From contig JACVRA010000090.1 of NCBI GenBank assembly GCA_019828545.1, positions 124,001-188,000 on the forward strand: DNA of 64,000 bases. Direction: 5' to 3'. The notes under the pieces were generated by a model. The model saw only the letters and a list, made by a program, of their open reading frames with translations, had not been told where the DNA came from and did no database searches. The translations under genes and the position numbers were made by a program. Origin of the DNA: Paracamarosporium sp. OC-R06-R3 (taxonomy: Eukaryota > Ascomycota > Dothideomycetes > Pleosporales > Didymosphaeriaceae). This document shows, piece after piece, positions 35,203-44,602 of this stretch (positions are counted from its first letter, which is position 1; each line of letters starts with the position of its first letter).

Positions 35203-35898
35203 ATGTTCGACCTCCGCACCCTCGCAAACCTCATCATCACCAGCCTCATCCTCTCCTCACCCACAACAGCCCTCCCATCCTGGCCCAACGCCACAAACTC
35301 CACATGCCGAGACAACACCACCTCCTCCACGACAGCCGCCGCACCAGGCTGCCAAACGCTCTACCCCGCCGAATACCGCATCATGAACTCCCGTTACGCC
35401 GCTTGGGACCAGTCCCCGCTCCACGGCCAAAAAGACTTCTTCATGCTGCTCCGCCAACGCGCAGACACCTTCCAGGTAACAACGCAAGTCCAGTTCTCCA
35501 ATCTCCCCAAAGATATCCCGCCGAATAGCACGTGCCATCTGCAGTTCCAGCTGCCCACCAAACTGATGCAGAACATGGAGGGCGCAGAACCCATCTTCAA
35601 CGCTTACCAGGTGGAGCGCGAAGCAGGAACCGCAGCGAATTGGAATATGTACGAGCCAGCGGTGAATGCGAGCACGCCTATTTTCGGGAGAGTAAATGGG
35701 ACGGTGGAGGCGCAGAAACTACAGTGGAATCTTACGGGTGGTGTGTACGAGATTGGGGCTACGAAGTGTAACGATACGTTGACGTGGCAAATGGGGATGG
35801 CGTTTGATGGTGGGGCGGAGGTGAACTTTTGGGATTTTGTGGGTGTGTCACCACCGTTGAATCCGGTGCAGGGGTTCAGACTGGTGACGGGGTGTTGA
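35203..35898 (+). CDS. secreted But2-like protein
   Basis: An intronless 231-aa frame. Residues 1-22 are a signal peptide (hydrophobic LANLIITSLILSSP, cleaved after TTA-L or nearby). Ser/Thr/Asn-rich linker to about residue 45, then a domain with CxLQFQLP, a W-rich strand region and two or three cysteine pairs, plus many N-x-S/T sites. The pattern resembles the Ubiquitin-3-binding But2 C-terminal domain found in many secreted dothideomycete proteins, but this is recognition by pattern only. Probably a cell-wall or secreted protein. The coding strand is C-rich to about position 35600 and G-rich after that. Converges with the MDR gene at 36.6 kb. Confidence 0.7.
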   Translation: MFDLRTLANLIITSLILSSPTTALPSWPNATNSTCRDNTTSSTTAAAPGCQTLYPAEYRIMNSRYAAWDQSPLHGQKDFFMLLRQRADTFQVTTQVQFSNLPKDIPPNSTCHLQFQLPTKLMQNMEGAEPIFNAYQVEREAGTAANWNMYEPAVNASTPIFGRVNGTVEAQKLQWNLTGGVYEIGATKCNDTLTWQMGMAFDGGAEVNFWDFVGVSPPLNPVQGFRLVTGC

Positions 35899-36559
35899 GG
35901 GATGGACAAGCGGATAGAACGTTTGGGTTGCGGTGGGGGTTGAGTGTAGAGTCTCGTTCTGCTGTTCGGCCTAGAGATAACATAGCGAGGTAATAGCGAG
36001 CCAGAGTATATCAAGGCATCGGCAATATCCACGGGGAAGATTGACTACCGTGCTGCAAGGCTGGAACCCTCCAAGCTTTTGGTGTGTAATCTTGATGGTT
36101 GTCACTGGGAACCACGTGTCCAATGAGCGTACAGACGGAGATGCAGCAGTTTTCCGAGGAAGGTTGGTCACTGGGAGCTTCTGGCTGATATTTCGACTTG
36201 AACTTCCTAATACGGTAGTTTTTAAGGAAGATTGATCACCGTGAGCCTTTGACCGATGTTGCTTAGTCAGTGCCTTCTCCGAGGCATCGCTGACGTTCCC
36301 GTATTGTCTGCTGGAAAGATTGCCCGTCCTAATCTGAAGGCACATGCTACGTTTTCCAAGAGAATTGAGTACTGACACTATTTACATCTCAGCTAGGTAC
36401 CATAGCTAACTTTTCCACCTCGCTGCGCGAAGTGTTACCGACGCAGATAAAGCCTCTAAACGTTTCCTTCATGACCCCTATTTACTCAACTTCCCTTCTA
36501 CATCGTCCCACACCATACACATACTCCCAAAGAAGCCCTTCTCGCCTCAAATCTTCGCT
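35899..36559. repeat. convergent spacer with degenerate short repeats
   Basis: No gene. Three related blocks beginning GGAAG(A/G)TTG lie at about 36035-36056, 36158-36193 and 36226-36261. The last two align over 36 bases with differences that are nearly all G/A or C/T transitions. They may be remnants of an old duplication, or chance. The right end is the C-rich 3' flank of the MDR gene. Confidence 0.35.
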
Positions 36560-37597
36560 TCAAACCTCATACACAATCTTATACGCAGAAATCTTCCCAT
36601 CCCGATACTCCTGGAACCCCTCCCCCACAGCGCCCAACCCGCTCTTCACCCTCTGCGAATTCGGCTTCACAACCCCGCTCTCCAACCACCCAGGAAGCTT
36701 CTCAAACAGCTCGCTCGCAAGTTCATGGTCCTCCTTGCTAGCAGGCCATTTAAACTCCCCATACGCATGGTCCTTGAGGAATGCCGTCCAGACGAGTACA
36801 TCCGTGACCTTCGTGTGCGCCGTGCATTTCTCCGTGTTAGCTTTGCCGGGGCGTACGGTGCACAGGGTGCCGCCTTCTTTGCGGAGAGCCTGGGAGGCGA
36901 GCGCGGAGCTGGTGTCGTTGCCGATGGTGTCGAAGATGTAGTGCAGGTCTGGCTCTATGGCTTGGATCTTGGCGGCGATGGCTGGGTCTGAGTAGTCGAA
37001 GACGTGGGTTGCGCCGACGGACTTGACGAGGTCGAAGTTCCGCGGCGAGCATGTCGTTATGACGGGGAGGTTCTGCGTGCGGGCTAGCTGGATGGTGTAC
37101 AGGCCGACGGAGGAGCTGCCGCCCCAGACGAGGAGAGTGCTGGGTTTCGCTTTGCGGTCGATGTGCAGGCAGTCGTGGGAGAACATGGCGAGCCAGGCGG
37201 TGGCGGCTGCGAGGGGGACGGTGGCTGCGGTGGCGGGGGAGATGCTCGGGGGGATCTTGAAGCAGATGCGTTCGTCGGCGACGGTGTATTCGGCGTAGGC
37301 GCCTAGCCCTTTGTTTTCGCCGCCCCAGATGAGTCCTGCGATTGTGTCACCTTTTTGGATGCGTGTCACGCTTGCGCCGACGGCTTCTACAGTGCCGGAG
37401 AAGTCGCAGCCGAAGACGGATCCGTCGCCCAGGGCATTACGGTCGAATGATTGCACGTCGGTGGGGTTTTGGGCAACGTGCGAGACCTTGACTAAGGCTT
37501 GATGCTCTTCTATATTAGGTTTGGGGATACTCTCTTTGGAGAGAGTGGGTTTGGAGTCTTTGTTGCGCTGAACTACTGCCTGCATCTTGCTGGTCAT
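36560..37597 (-). CDS. medium-chain reductase, trans-enoyl-reductase/quinone-oxidoreductase-like
   Basis: A single exon of 345 aa (341 if the second ATG at 37585 is used). GroES-like N-terminal half with NPTDVQSFD and GCDFSGTVEAVG, then the nucleotide site VWGGSSSVGLYTIQLA (residues ~157-172). There are no zinc ligands, so it belongs to the zinc-free MDR branch. Its general layout is that of the fungal ToxD/enoyl-reductase group, which includes stand-alone enoyl reductases that work with iterative polyketide synthases. It would use NADPH to reduce a C=C bond. It lies between a But2-like gene and an O-methyltransferase. No polyketide synthase is in the window, so a trans-acting role is only a hint. 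Confidence 0.9.
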   Translation of the reverse strand: MTSKMQAVVQRNKDSKPTLSKESIPKPNIEEHQALVKVSHVAQNPTDVQSFDRNALGDGSVFGCDFSGTVEAVGASVTRIQKGDTIAGLIWGGENKGLGAYAEYTVADERICFKIPPSISPATAATVPLAAATAWLAMFSHDCLHIDRKAKPSTLLVWGGSSSVGLYTIQLARTQNLPVITTCSPRNFDLVKSVGATHVFDYSDPAIAAKIQAIEPDLHYIFDTIGNDTSSALASQALRKEGGTLCTVRPGKANTEKCTAHTKVTDVLVWTAFLKDHAYGEFKWPASKEDHELASELFEKLPGWLESGVVKPNSQRVKSGLGAVGEGFQEYRDGKISAYKIVYEV

Positions 37598-37636
37598 TAA
37601 CCAATTGGTTCAAATTTTATAATGCTCGATTGGAAC

Positions 37637-37738
37637 TGGAACTAGAAACAGGCGGAAAGCTATTATTTATACACTGCAGATTACAAATGGAACTAGAAAC
37701 CAGCGAAAAATCATTGTATATACACTGCAGATTACAAA
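37637..37738. repeat. 51-bp tandem duplication
   Basis: Two head-to-tail 51-bp copies (37637-37687, 37688-37738) share 43 of 51 positions by eye; six of the eight differences are transitions. Each copy contains TACACTGCAGATTAC. They sit 40-141 bases upstream of the MDR start codon and so probably within its promoter. Confidence 0.85.
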
Positions 37739-37750
37739 TGCTATGGTAGG

Positions 37751-37783
37751 TGGAGTATGGGTGGAGTATGGGTGGAGTGAGGG
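37751..37783. repeat. 11-bp motif repeated three times
   Basis: Three direct copies of TGGAGTATGGG (the third is TGGAGTGAGGG), directly following the 51-bp duplication. On the MDR coding strand this reads as a pyrimidine-rich CCCATACTCCA repeat. Confidence 0.85.
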
Positions 37784-38093
37784 TCGCTTACGTCATGGAT
37801 GGCCAATGGCGGGCTACCGCTTTGGGGAAGTATCCGGATGTGTATCTATGGATTGCTGCAAATGCAACATGTGGAAAAAGACGGTTACTATGCACCGTTA
37901 GCAATATAAGAAGAGAATGTCACTGTTTTTGCATTGCGGTCAGCGCATGTATCAAACAGCAAAACAGAGAAACCCGCTCTGCAGAAGTATTTCAATATAC
38001 GCTCAAAGGCATTCGCTCAATAGATTCGCAACAAGCGTCTATATGCCGTAAAACGTCTAGTCGTCAGGATTCGGCCGTTCAATACGTAACTCA

Positions 38094-39425
38094 TCATGCA
38101 AGCTCGAGTTCTATCAGCGAATCCATGCTGTGTGGGTGTTGCCAAATGCCTGCAATCTTTAGGCCTGCGCCTTCATACAGCTTCTGGTGTCCAGCTTCAG
38201 TGCGATGTCTTGCACCAAGACACACCATAAGCTCCCAATCAACAGACGTTTGCGGCCACTGCGCACCCTGGTTCGGGACGACGTAATCGTTGATCAGGAC
38301 CTTGGAGTAGCCTTTCTTCATGGCTGGGACAATGGCCTTCAAGATCTTCGTGTTCACTTCGTCGCTCCAGTCATGGATGATGGAGTGTAGATAGTATGCT
38401 CGTGCGCCTTGGTGTTTCAACAAATGTCAGTACAAGTTGGTGGCAGGCTTAGAAGAGGAGGGTGCTCACCTTTCACGGGCTGTTCGGTCGAGAAGTCGTG
38501 GGGCACCTTCTCGGTGCCCTCGCTGACTTGGGCATGCTCGATGACCTCTGGCCGATCCTCTAGCACGAGCTTACCGGGCAGCTCGGAACCGAACGCCTCT
38601 CGTAGACCCTCGATGTCGTGCCCTACCCCACCCCCTATATCCACGAGAAACACGCCGTCGGCTTCAGCACCTTCAATCAGCCGTTCCTTGACAGGATAGT
38701 ACTTTGGCTCGAACCACCGCGGCCGCCCTTTACTCCATGCGTCCATCATGCTTCCGAACCGGCGCCCCATTTCCGGATTGAATTTCTGGAAGTACTCGAA
38801 CATGTGGGTGCCCTTGCAATCGAAGGCGTGTTGAAACGGGCTGTCTGTTTGCGAATCGGGGGAGATGAAGCCGTGGGTTTGGAAGTAGGAGGGCAGTTTC
38901 TGGTGGGTGATTTGGAAGTTGTCAAAGATGTAGAGAAAGGAGTCTTGGTAGGCGGGCTCGGCGAAGGATTTGGAGGTGACGGTGGGTGCAAAGGTGTCTG
39001 GTGCAGTCTCGTTGACGGTGTTCATGGCGGCGAGATGGCGAAGCATGCGTCCTATCCAACTTGTCAGTTATTACTTGTGATGATGGTGGGGCAGTCTAGA
39101 GTGGCGCACCGACGAGCACTGGGTCGGCCTTGGGCTCACATCTCGAGGCAATCTCGGTGGTCGTCTTGCCGGCGTCGTCAATGTCCTGCATGGCTTGGAA
39201 GAGCTTGATCTCGACACCTATGCGGATGACGGTCAGATGGGACGGCTGCGCCCACAGCAGCTGCAGCATCGTCTCGGAGGGATGGCTGAGCTCGGCGACG
39301 AGCTTGGAGCAGGTGCGTAGCAGGCCCTCACGGGCGCCCTGCTCCCCATTCTTTAGACTCTCGCCGAACTTGGTTATGGTGTCGACGAGGGCGAGCGCGC
39401 CCGGCGACGGCGGGCTGGCGGTCAT
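38094..39425 (-). CDS. SAM-dependent O-methyltransferase (COMT type)
   Basis: Three exons (39425..39110, 39051..38470, 38407..38094) give 403 aa. An N-terminal helical dimerisation region (residues ~20-110) comes before the SAM motif VDIGGGVGHD at 242-251. The catalytic His311 lies in HSIIHDWSDE, the plant and fungal OMT active-site segment, and a conserved Asp-bearing LINDYVVP strand follows. Family members methylate hydroxyls of aromatic or polyketide products. The start is the first ATG of the frame; the longer open frame extends with non-ATG codons. It is divergent from the LaeA-like methyltransferase, sharing a 518-base promoter region, and lies next to the MDR reductase. Substrate unknown. 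Confidence 0.93.
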
Positions 39426-39943
39426 TGCGAGCAACGGTGCGATCCGGGCTGTAGAGAGAGGCCGAGAATGGAGGCAGAGGAGAAGAATTGCAGACGCAAT
39501 GGCACGTCGATGCGGGGAGTAGTTGTAGTCAGGTACATGTACGATGCTGGCCTGAGGCCGAGGCCGAACCTAGGCCTGAGTAGGCAGGAAACGCGGGGCC
39601 TGGGAGGCCGAAGCACCGTTGGAAGAATGTCATGGGTAGGGAGTGATTGGTGCCTAGTCCATTCACGGTGGCCGAGCAATATCCTGAGGGTGAAATGCCC
39701 CGGGCGGTAGGGCTGGACGGGTCGGCTCCAGAAAGCGGGAATCAGGCGACGGCGGAATGCGCCGTGGGCCCGTTCCGCGAAACGGATCTCGCCCACGAGC
39801 GCCATCCAGCAAGCAAAGACGCGTCCCAGAATATGTCTCCAGACATCTCCACGCCGTCGACCGCCCCCGTTCCCCGGCGCCTCTCGTGCGACGCTTCCGC
39901 CGAGTTTTGATTGCCTGTAGCGTCCGGCTGTGGTCTCGACGCC
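39426..39943. promoter_or_regulatory. divergent promoter region, OMT / LaeA-like
   Basis: About 518 bases shared by two methyltransferase genes transcribed away from each other, so the pair could be co-regulated. No TATA box or clear zinc-cluster CGG(N)xCCG palindrome stood out. The many open frames here are shadows of high G+C. Confidence 0.5.
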
Positions 39944-41264
39944 ATGGCCCAGCCCCAGGGACACCCCAGCCCGCTTTCGGACGCCCGCCCACCTGCATCG
40001 CTCGACGCTGCAACACCAGGCCCCTCTGGCCGCGACGCGGGCCCCTCCTCTAAAGCAGAGCCTCAACCGGACCATGCGCCCGTCGACTCGGGCGTCGATG
40101 CGGGCTCCGCCAGCGAGTACGACCAGGAGAATAGCGGCGACCACCTGCTAGAGGCGCACAACCACGCCGACGACGACAGCTTCAGTGACGAGGGGTATGC
40201 TCCATTCCACCTTGCACCTCCGCTCCGCTGCGCCATCCGAGACTGAGAGACCATGTGCGCTCACACTTCCCGCAGGTACGACGGCTCCGATACCTCTTCC
40301 TTCCTCTCGTCCATCTTGTCCGAGGTGCGCCGCGGCGTCGAGATCGAGGGTCGTCAGTATGCGAGCTACGGGAAGCACGAATATGGCATGTACGTGACGT
40401 CCCGGTACGAAGTGAGTATGTCGGAGCTGACTTCGTAGGCCCATGGACGAAAAAGAGCAGGACCGCCAGGATCTGCAACACCACAAGTACACCCTGTTGC
40501 TCAACGACAAGCTGTACGTAGCGCCCATACCGGACGAGCGCCTGCAGGACAGTGGGAGTCGGGTGCTGGATCTGGGTACCGGAACTGGTATCTGGGCCAT
40601 GGACATGGCCGACAAATTCCCTAATACAGAGATCATCGGCGTCGACATTGCGCCCACCCAGCCAAACTTCGTCCCGCCCAACTGCATATTCGAGATCGAC
40701 GATGTCGAGGATGACTGGCCATACCGGCCTGCCCATTTCGATTTTATTCACGGCCGCGACCTCATGACTGCTGTGCGTGACTGGCCTCGGTTGATATCCC
40801 AGGCATACACGCACCTCAAACCCGGCGGTTGGATCCAGCTTGCCAGTACCATCCCAGGCCCCCGCTCCGACGATGACACCATCCCTCCCAATAGTGGCTA
40901 CGTAGAATGCGGGCGCCTCTACTTCGAAATGGCCGAGAAGATGGGTGCCCCGCTCGATGCTCCCCGCCTTTGGTCCTCCCAGATGCAAGACGCAGGCTTC
41001 ACTAACGTCAAAGACATCGTGTATAAGCTTCCCATGGGCAGTTGGCCGCGATCAAAGCGGTTACGAACAGTCGGTAAGCTAGAGCTAATTATGATCACCG
41101 AGGGCGGCTTCGAAGCATACATGTTGAGGGGATACACACAGATACTGGGTGGAAGAGTCGAGGACCTGCAAATTGTTCTGGCGCTGGCAAGGAGGGAACT
41201 CAGAGATCCGAACGTGCATACCTATGTGCAATTTCATGTAACATATGGCATGAAGCCAGCATAA
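39944..41264 (+). CDS. LaeA/TAM-like methyltransferase
   Basis: Three exons (39944..40194, 40276..40389, 40439..41264) give 396 aa. Residues 1-80 are a disordered Pro/Ala/Ser/Asp-rich leader. Then comes the short block leading to YGKHEYGMPMDEKEQDRQDLQHH, diagnostic for the fungal TAM methyltransferases. SAM motif I is VLDLGTGTG at 164-172; the second strand is IIGVDIAP, and the acidic DDVEDDWPY and FDFIHGRDL follow. LaeA itself is a nuclear regulator of secondary-metabolite clusters; many paralogues are stand-alone enzymes or cluster regulators, so the name implies family only. Its divergent arrangement with an O-methyltransferase is suggestive. Confidence 0.9.
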
Positions 41265-41773
41265 CAAAGAGGGGGACCTGTGTAGGGCTTCGATGTTCAT
41301 TTTTCATCGCTTGCTAACAATGGAGTGATGTCAAATGTCAAGAATTCAGTGTACAAGTCGCGATTTAGCGATGGCCAAGAGCTTGGATCGGCCAACACAT
41401 GTCGAGTTTAGCTTATGATCCTGTCTGCAGAATCCCTTGTGGCTTTACGAAGTAGGTATGAAGAAGCAGCTGATACTCACTACGGCATAGTTGACTAGTG
41501 ATAGGGGCCTGGTGGTTTGCTTTCCGCCAATCTTTAGGATCGACCATGAGCAGTGTCTCAATCTAGTGCTGATCTCAGTGCGGCGCATTTTCCTCTTACG
41601 CCCCGCATGCATAACGTTAGCCCCAACGAATAGCAGCTATGTAAACACCACCCCAGCATCTTGGCCAACAAGAACGATCATCTCTCGCACGATATAAAGA
41701 GAACCGGATATGCACCGATTTTGATAAGCTGCAGCAACGTCGGGTCCAAGAGAGACTACATACGATTTACGAA
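41265..41773. other. intergenic with promoter of the MBL-fold gene
   Basis: No gene seen. GATATAAAG at 41691-41699, some 75 bases before the next ATG, is a likely core promoter element. Confidence 0.5.
41691..41699 (+). promoter_or_regulatory. TATA-like box for MBL-fold gene
   Basis: GATATAAAG, 75-83 bases upstream of the ATG at 41774. Confidence 0.45.
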
Positions 41774-42799
41774 ATGTCCGCCAACCGTACCGCATCGCTA
41801 GAAGCGCACTTCGGCAGGTCAGGGCAGCAGCTCCGACCAATATTGACCTCACTCAATGGCGATAATTCATGGCTCATCTCCATTCCACGGCCTGTGCCAG
41901 AGCGCGAGAAGCTAGGCAAAGCGTATTTCCACGCAGTGCACGATCCCTGGCTGGCGGGGCCTACGTCTTTATTCTCCAACTACGTCATCGGCATCAGTCT
42001 CTCCAAACCGGCAAGCATCGCAGACGGCTCCAGCGTCGAATCCGTCGTACGAGAAATCGAAACCGCCGCCGCAACAACGACCGGTATCACGCCCTCTCCA
42101 GCCACCGAAGGCACCTCTCCCATCGACGCCATCTTCATCAACCTCCAAGAAATAGACCACCTCCACGAGCCCTCCCTCCGCACTTTCAACCCCCAAATCC
42201 CCGTCTTCGCCACAACCGAAGCCGCCAACACGATCCGAAAGCTCTCCTACTTCACCACAATCATCACAAACAAAGACCTCGAGCCCAGCCAACCATCCTG
42301 GACGACGCTGCACCCCGGTGCACCTCTCCCCTCCTGGCTAACCATCTTCCGCATGACGGGCCACCACAGCCTCAACTTCGCAACAGCCATCATCTACTCG
42401 CCTACACCCTCCACCCACGAAGCCATATTGTACTCACCCCACGGCATCAGCATCGCGCAGCCCTCGCTTCAAACCCTTCTCCATAGCGCGACTCCCAAGT
42501 TCAGCACACTAGCTATCCTGCATGGACTCAAGGAAAGCTCGGTGCTCGGATGGAAGACTACGTTTGGGGTGGAATACGGGCTGAAGATGTATAGAGATGC
42601 GGGGGCGAAATATTGGGTCGTGAGTCACAATTCGCCGTTGCAGTATTGCGGTTTGATTGGGAAGGTGATTGCGGATGTGGAGAGGACGTTGGAGTGGGGG
42701 TTGGCGAGGGAGAAGGAGGAGGATGTGGAGGGGAAGTTGGAGGGGGAGGGCGTCGAGTTGTTTAGTGTCGGGAATGGGGAGTGTGTTGTGCTGGAGTGA
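41774..42799 (+). CDS. degenerate metallo-beta-lactamase-fold protein (UlaG-like)
   Basis: A single exon of 341 aa. The order of segments fits an MBL-fold hydrolase of the UlaG/L-ascorbate-6-P lactonase type: an N-terminal GDNSWLISIP strand, HDPWLAGPTS, an IDAIFINLQEIDHLHEPSL segment (residues ~117-135), then QIPVFATTEAA and a late VVSHNSPL. In active relatives the third segment carries the HxHxDH zinc-binding motif. Here the first His positions are Asn/Gln and only DHLH remains, so the metal site looks impaired. It may be a non-catalytic member or use an altered site. No targeting signal. The coding strand flips from C-rich to strongly G-rich near 42500. Confidence 0.72.
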   Translation: MSANRTASLEAHFGRSGQQLRPILTSLNGDNSWLISIPRPVPEREKLGKAYFHAVHDPWLAGPTSLFSNYVIGISLSKPASIADGSSVESVVREIETAAATTTGITPSPATEGTSPIDAIFINLQEIDHLHEPSLRTFNPQIPVFATTEAANTIRKLSYFTTIITNKDLEPSQPSWTTLHPGAPLPSWLTIFRMTGHHSLNFATAIIYSPTPSTHEAILYSPHGISIAQPSLQTLLHSATPKFSTLAILHGLKESSVLGWKTTFGVEYGLKMYRDAGAKYWVVSHNSPLQYCGLIGKVIADVERTLEWGLAREKEEDVEGKLEGEGVELFSVGNGECVVLE

Positions 42800-43516
42800 G
42801 TCTGGGGTGGGAGAAACTCGGAGGTCTGGTTGCTTTGTTTGGCGTTGGGGGTGTTCTGTGGGGATTGTTGTGTTTGGACATGAATGGGCTTGCGTTGAAG
42901 TTGTGAAGATTAAGGAGCTGGTGGTAGGGTCATTACCTTGCTGGCTTATGCACTCGAACGAGAGAACCAATGAATTATGTAGTGTCAAGACTTCCTGCTC
43001 TTCCTTTCCATCCTTATACTTTCGAACCTTGACCATCATTTAAATGGAAGATTCTTAATCTAAGTGCATTTGGACTTGCAAATTGGATTCTGTTTCTATA
43101 ATGCCTGCTTCTGGAATTAGATAGTCGTGGCGACAAAACTCTAACGCATCCCTACCTACTGATTCCAGAAGGTTATCGGGCTGGACGTTACCTGTTACGA
43201 AGATATACGATGCTTACAATCAGTTTGCCGTAGTTTGTCAGGGCTATCAATGTTGCACCAAAAATTTTCACCAAGTGCTTGCCTGTGCTCTGGAACTTTC
43301 GACCCGAGGGCAACACAATGTTGAAGTAACAAGGCTGCACGAAGAAAATACACTATGTTCATCGTTTACTGCACAATTACATACACTCATATGGACATGG
43401 GCACCATAATCTCCCCTCGATCTCGCACTACACAAAACGAGCTCAACTTTGGCGTCTTGCTGATCAACCCTGGTACGATCATTTCTACCGCACCGATTGA
43501 GTAAATTCAGAACGAC
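42800..43516. other. intergenic, 0.7 kb
   Basis: Between two plus-strand genes. The first 60 bases continue the G-rich strand of the upstream gene. No gene or repeat recognised. Confidence 0.55.
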
Positions 43517-44602
43517 ATGGGCAAGCGAACGCAGTTCGATCAAGTTACACTTGCTCACACATGCACTAACTTTGTTTGGAATCATGAGGAATGGATACCG
43601 GGCGCGCGATTCCAGTGTAACGTTAGGCGGATGATTTCCAGGGACTCGACAAGGACGCCCTTCAGATCTGTGGTCAAGAAGGCGTTGTTCGCTAAACCGA
43701 ACACCCAGGGTCGAGAACCACCCGAAGAGGTTGAGTTTCTTAATCGTATACCGGACTGCAACCGTATAGTGAAGCCTCTCTACGTCGGGTACGACGAGAC
43801 GTACCTAAACTTTCACAAATACAACATGATATTCGTGGAGTACCAACTGGGCGACCTATGCAGCTGGCGCCAGAAAGAGTTCCAAGACAAGAACGGCAAA
43901 CCCGTTCCAGAAGCTCACCTGTGGCGCTTGCTCGTCCACATGGCTCAAGCGCTAGTAGTTGTCCATGATCAGGAAGGCTCGAAACGCAGGCACCGCGGTA
44001 CGCTTGTCCACCGCGACATCAAGCCCGACAATATCCTAGTGGCGTCGAACAGGGGCGGCTACCCTAGCTTTAGGCTCCACGACTTCGGCAATGCTGGGGA
44101 GTTGTATGGTCGGGAAGAACGCCGGGGGCCGTACTATGGCGGAACGTACTCCTGGCAGCCACCTGAGAGCCCGTACATTAGTACCACCTCCGCGGATATC
44201 TGGGCTGTGGGTGCATGCGTCTATTACCTCGCATTCGGGGAGTTTCTGTTCGCGCAAAAGAAGGAGAACTGGCTGGACGATCTGCATGAACAAGACAGGA
44301 AGAAGGCATTGAATGCGCGCGGAATGTATGAATCCGAAGACGTCTGGTACGAGGCTTGGGCTCCGCGCGTCGTCACGCCGATCAATTTGGGCGAGGTGTG
44401 CTGGGCTGACTATCCGCGCAGGTACAAGCCGAAATATAGCGATAGTTTGAACTACTGGATGATGGAGTGCCTACAATTTGAACCTTCCGAGCGGGCTACA
44501 GCCAATCAACTGATGGAGGAGATGATACCGGAAGCTAGAGAGGCATTGATGACATTGGGAGGTGAGAGGGCGCTTGCGGATTTTGAGCTCGTATTCTACT
44601 AG
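43517..44602 (+). CDS. protein kinase-like protein, fungal-specific
   Basis: An intronless 361-aa frame with a protein kinase domain. VHRDIKPDN (His165-Arg166-Asp167) is the catalytic loop; HDFGNAG (Asp189) is the metal-binding DFG; WQPPE stands for the APE motif and SADIWAVGACVYYLAFGE is the F-helix. A VVKK segment near residue 53 probably supplies the ATP-binding lysine. A normal glycine-rich loop (GxGxxG) is not evident in the first 50 residues. Ser/Thr specificity is likely from HRDIKPDN. The group is common in filamentous ascomycetes, often with short N-termini and unknown function. No signal or membrane segment. Active or pseudokinase status is unsettled because the nucleotide loop is unusual. 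Confidence 0.85.
   Translation: MGKRTQFDQVTLAHTCTNFVWNHEEWIPGARFQCNVRRMISRDSTRTPFRSVVKKALFAKPNTQGREPPEEVEFLNRIPDCNRIVKPLYVGYDETYLNFHKYNMIFVEYQLGDLCSWRQKEFQDKNGKPVPEAHLWRLLVHMAQALVVVHDQEGSKRRHRGTLVHRDIKPDNILVASNRGGYPSFRLHDFGNAGELYGREERRGPYYGGTYSWQPPESPYISTTSADIWAVGACVYYLAFGEFLFAQKKENWLDDLHEQDRKKALNARGMYESEDVWYEAWAPRVVTPINLGEVCWADYPRRYKPKYSDSLNYWMMECLQFEPSERATANQLMEEMIPEAREALMTLGGERALADFELVFY

Larger units (their letters stand above)
37598..38093. other. MDR upstream / OMT downstream spacer
   Basis: About 500 bases between the start of the MDR gene and the stop of the O-methyltransferase gene, both on the minus strand. It holds the MDR promoter, including the tandem repeats listed separately. 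No gene seen. Confidence 0.55.

Noticed and set aside
41969..42486. Long overlapping open frames on both strands within the MBL-fold gene
   Set aside because: They arise from the extreme C-over-G composition, which removes stops from all frames; the predicted peptides are His/Pro/Arg or Gly/Val/Asp low-complexity.
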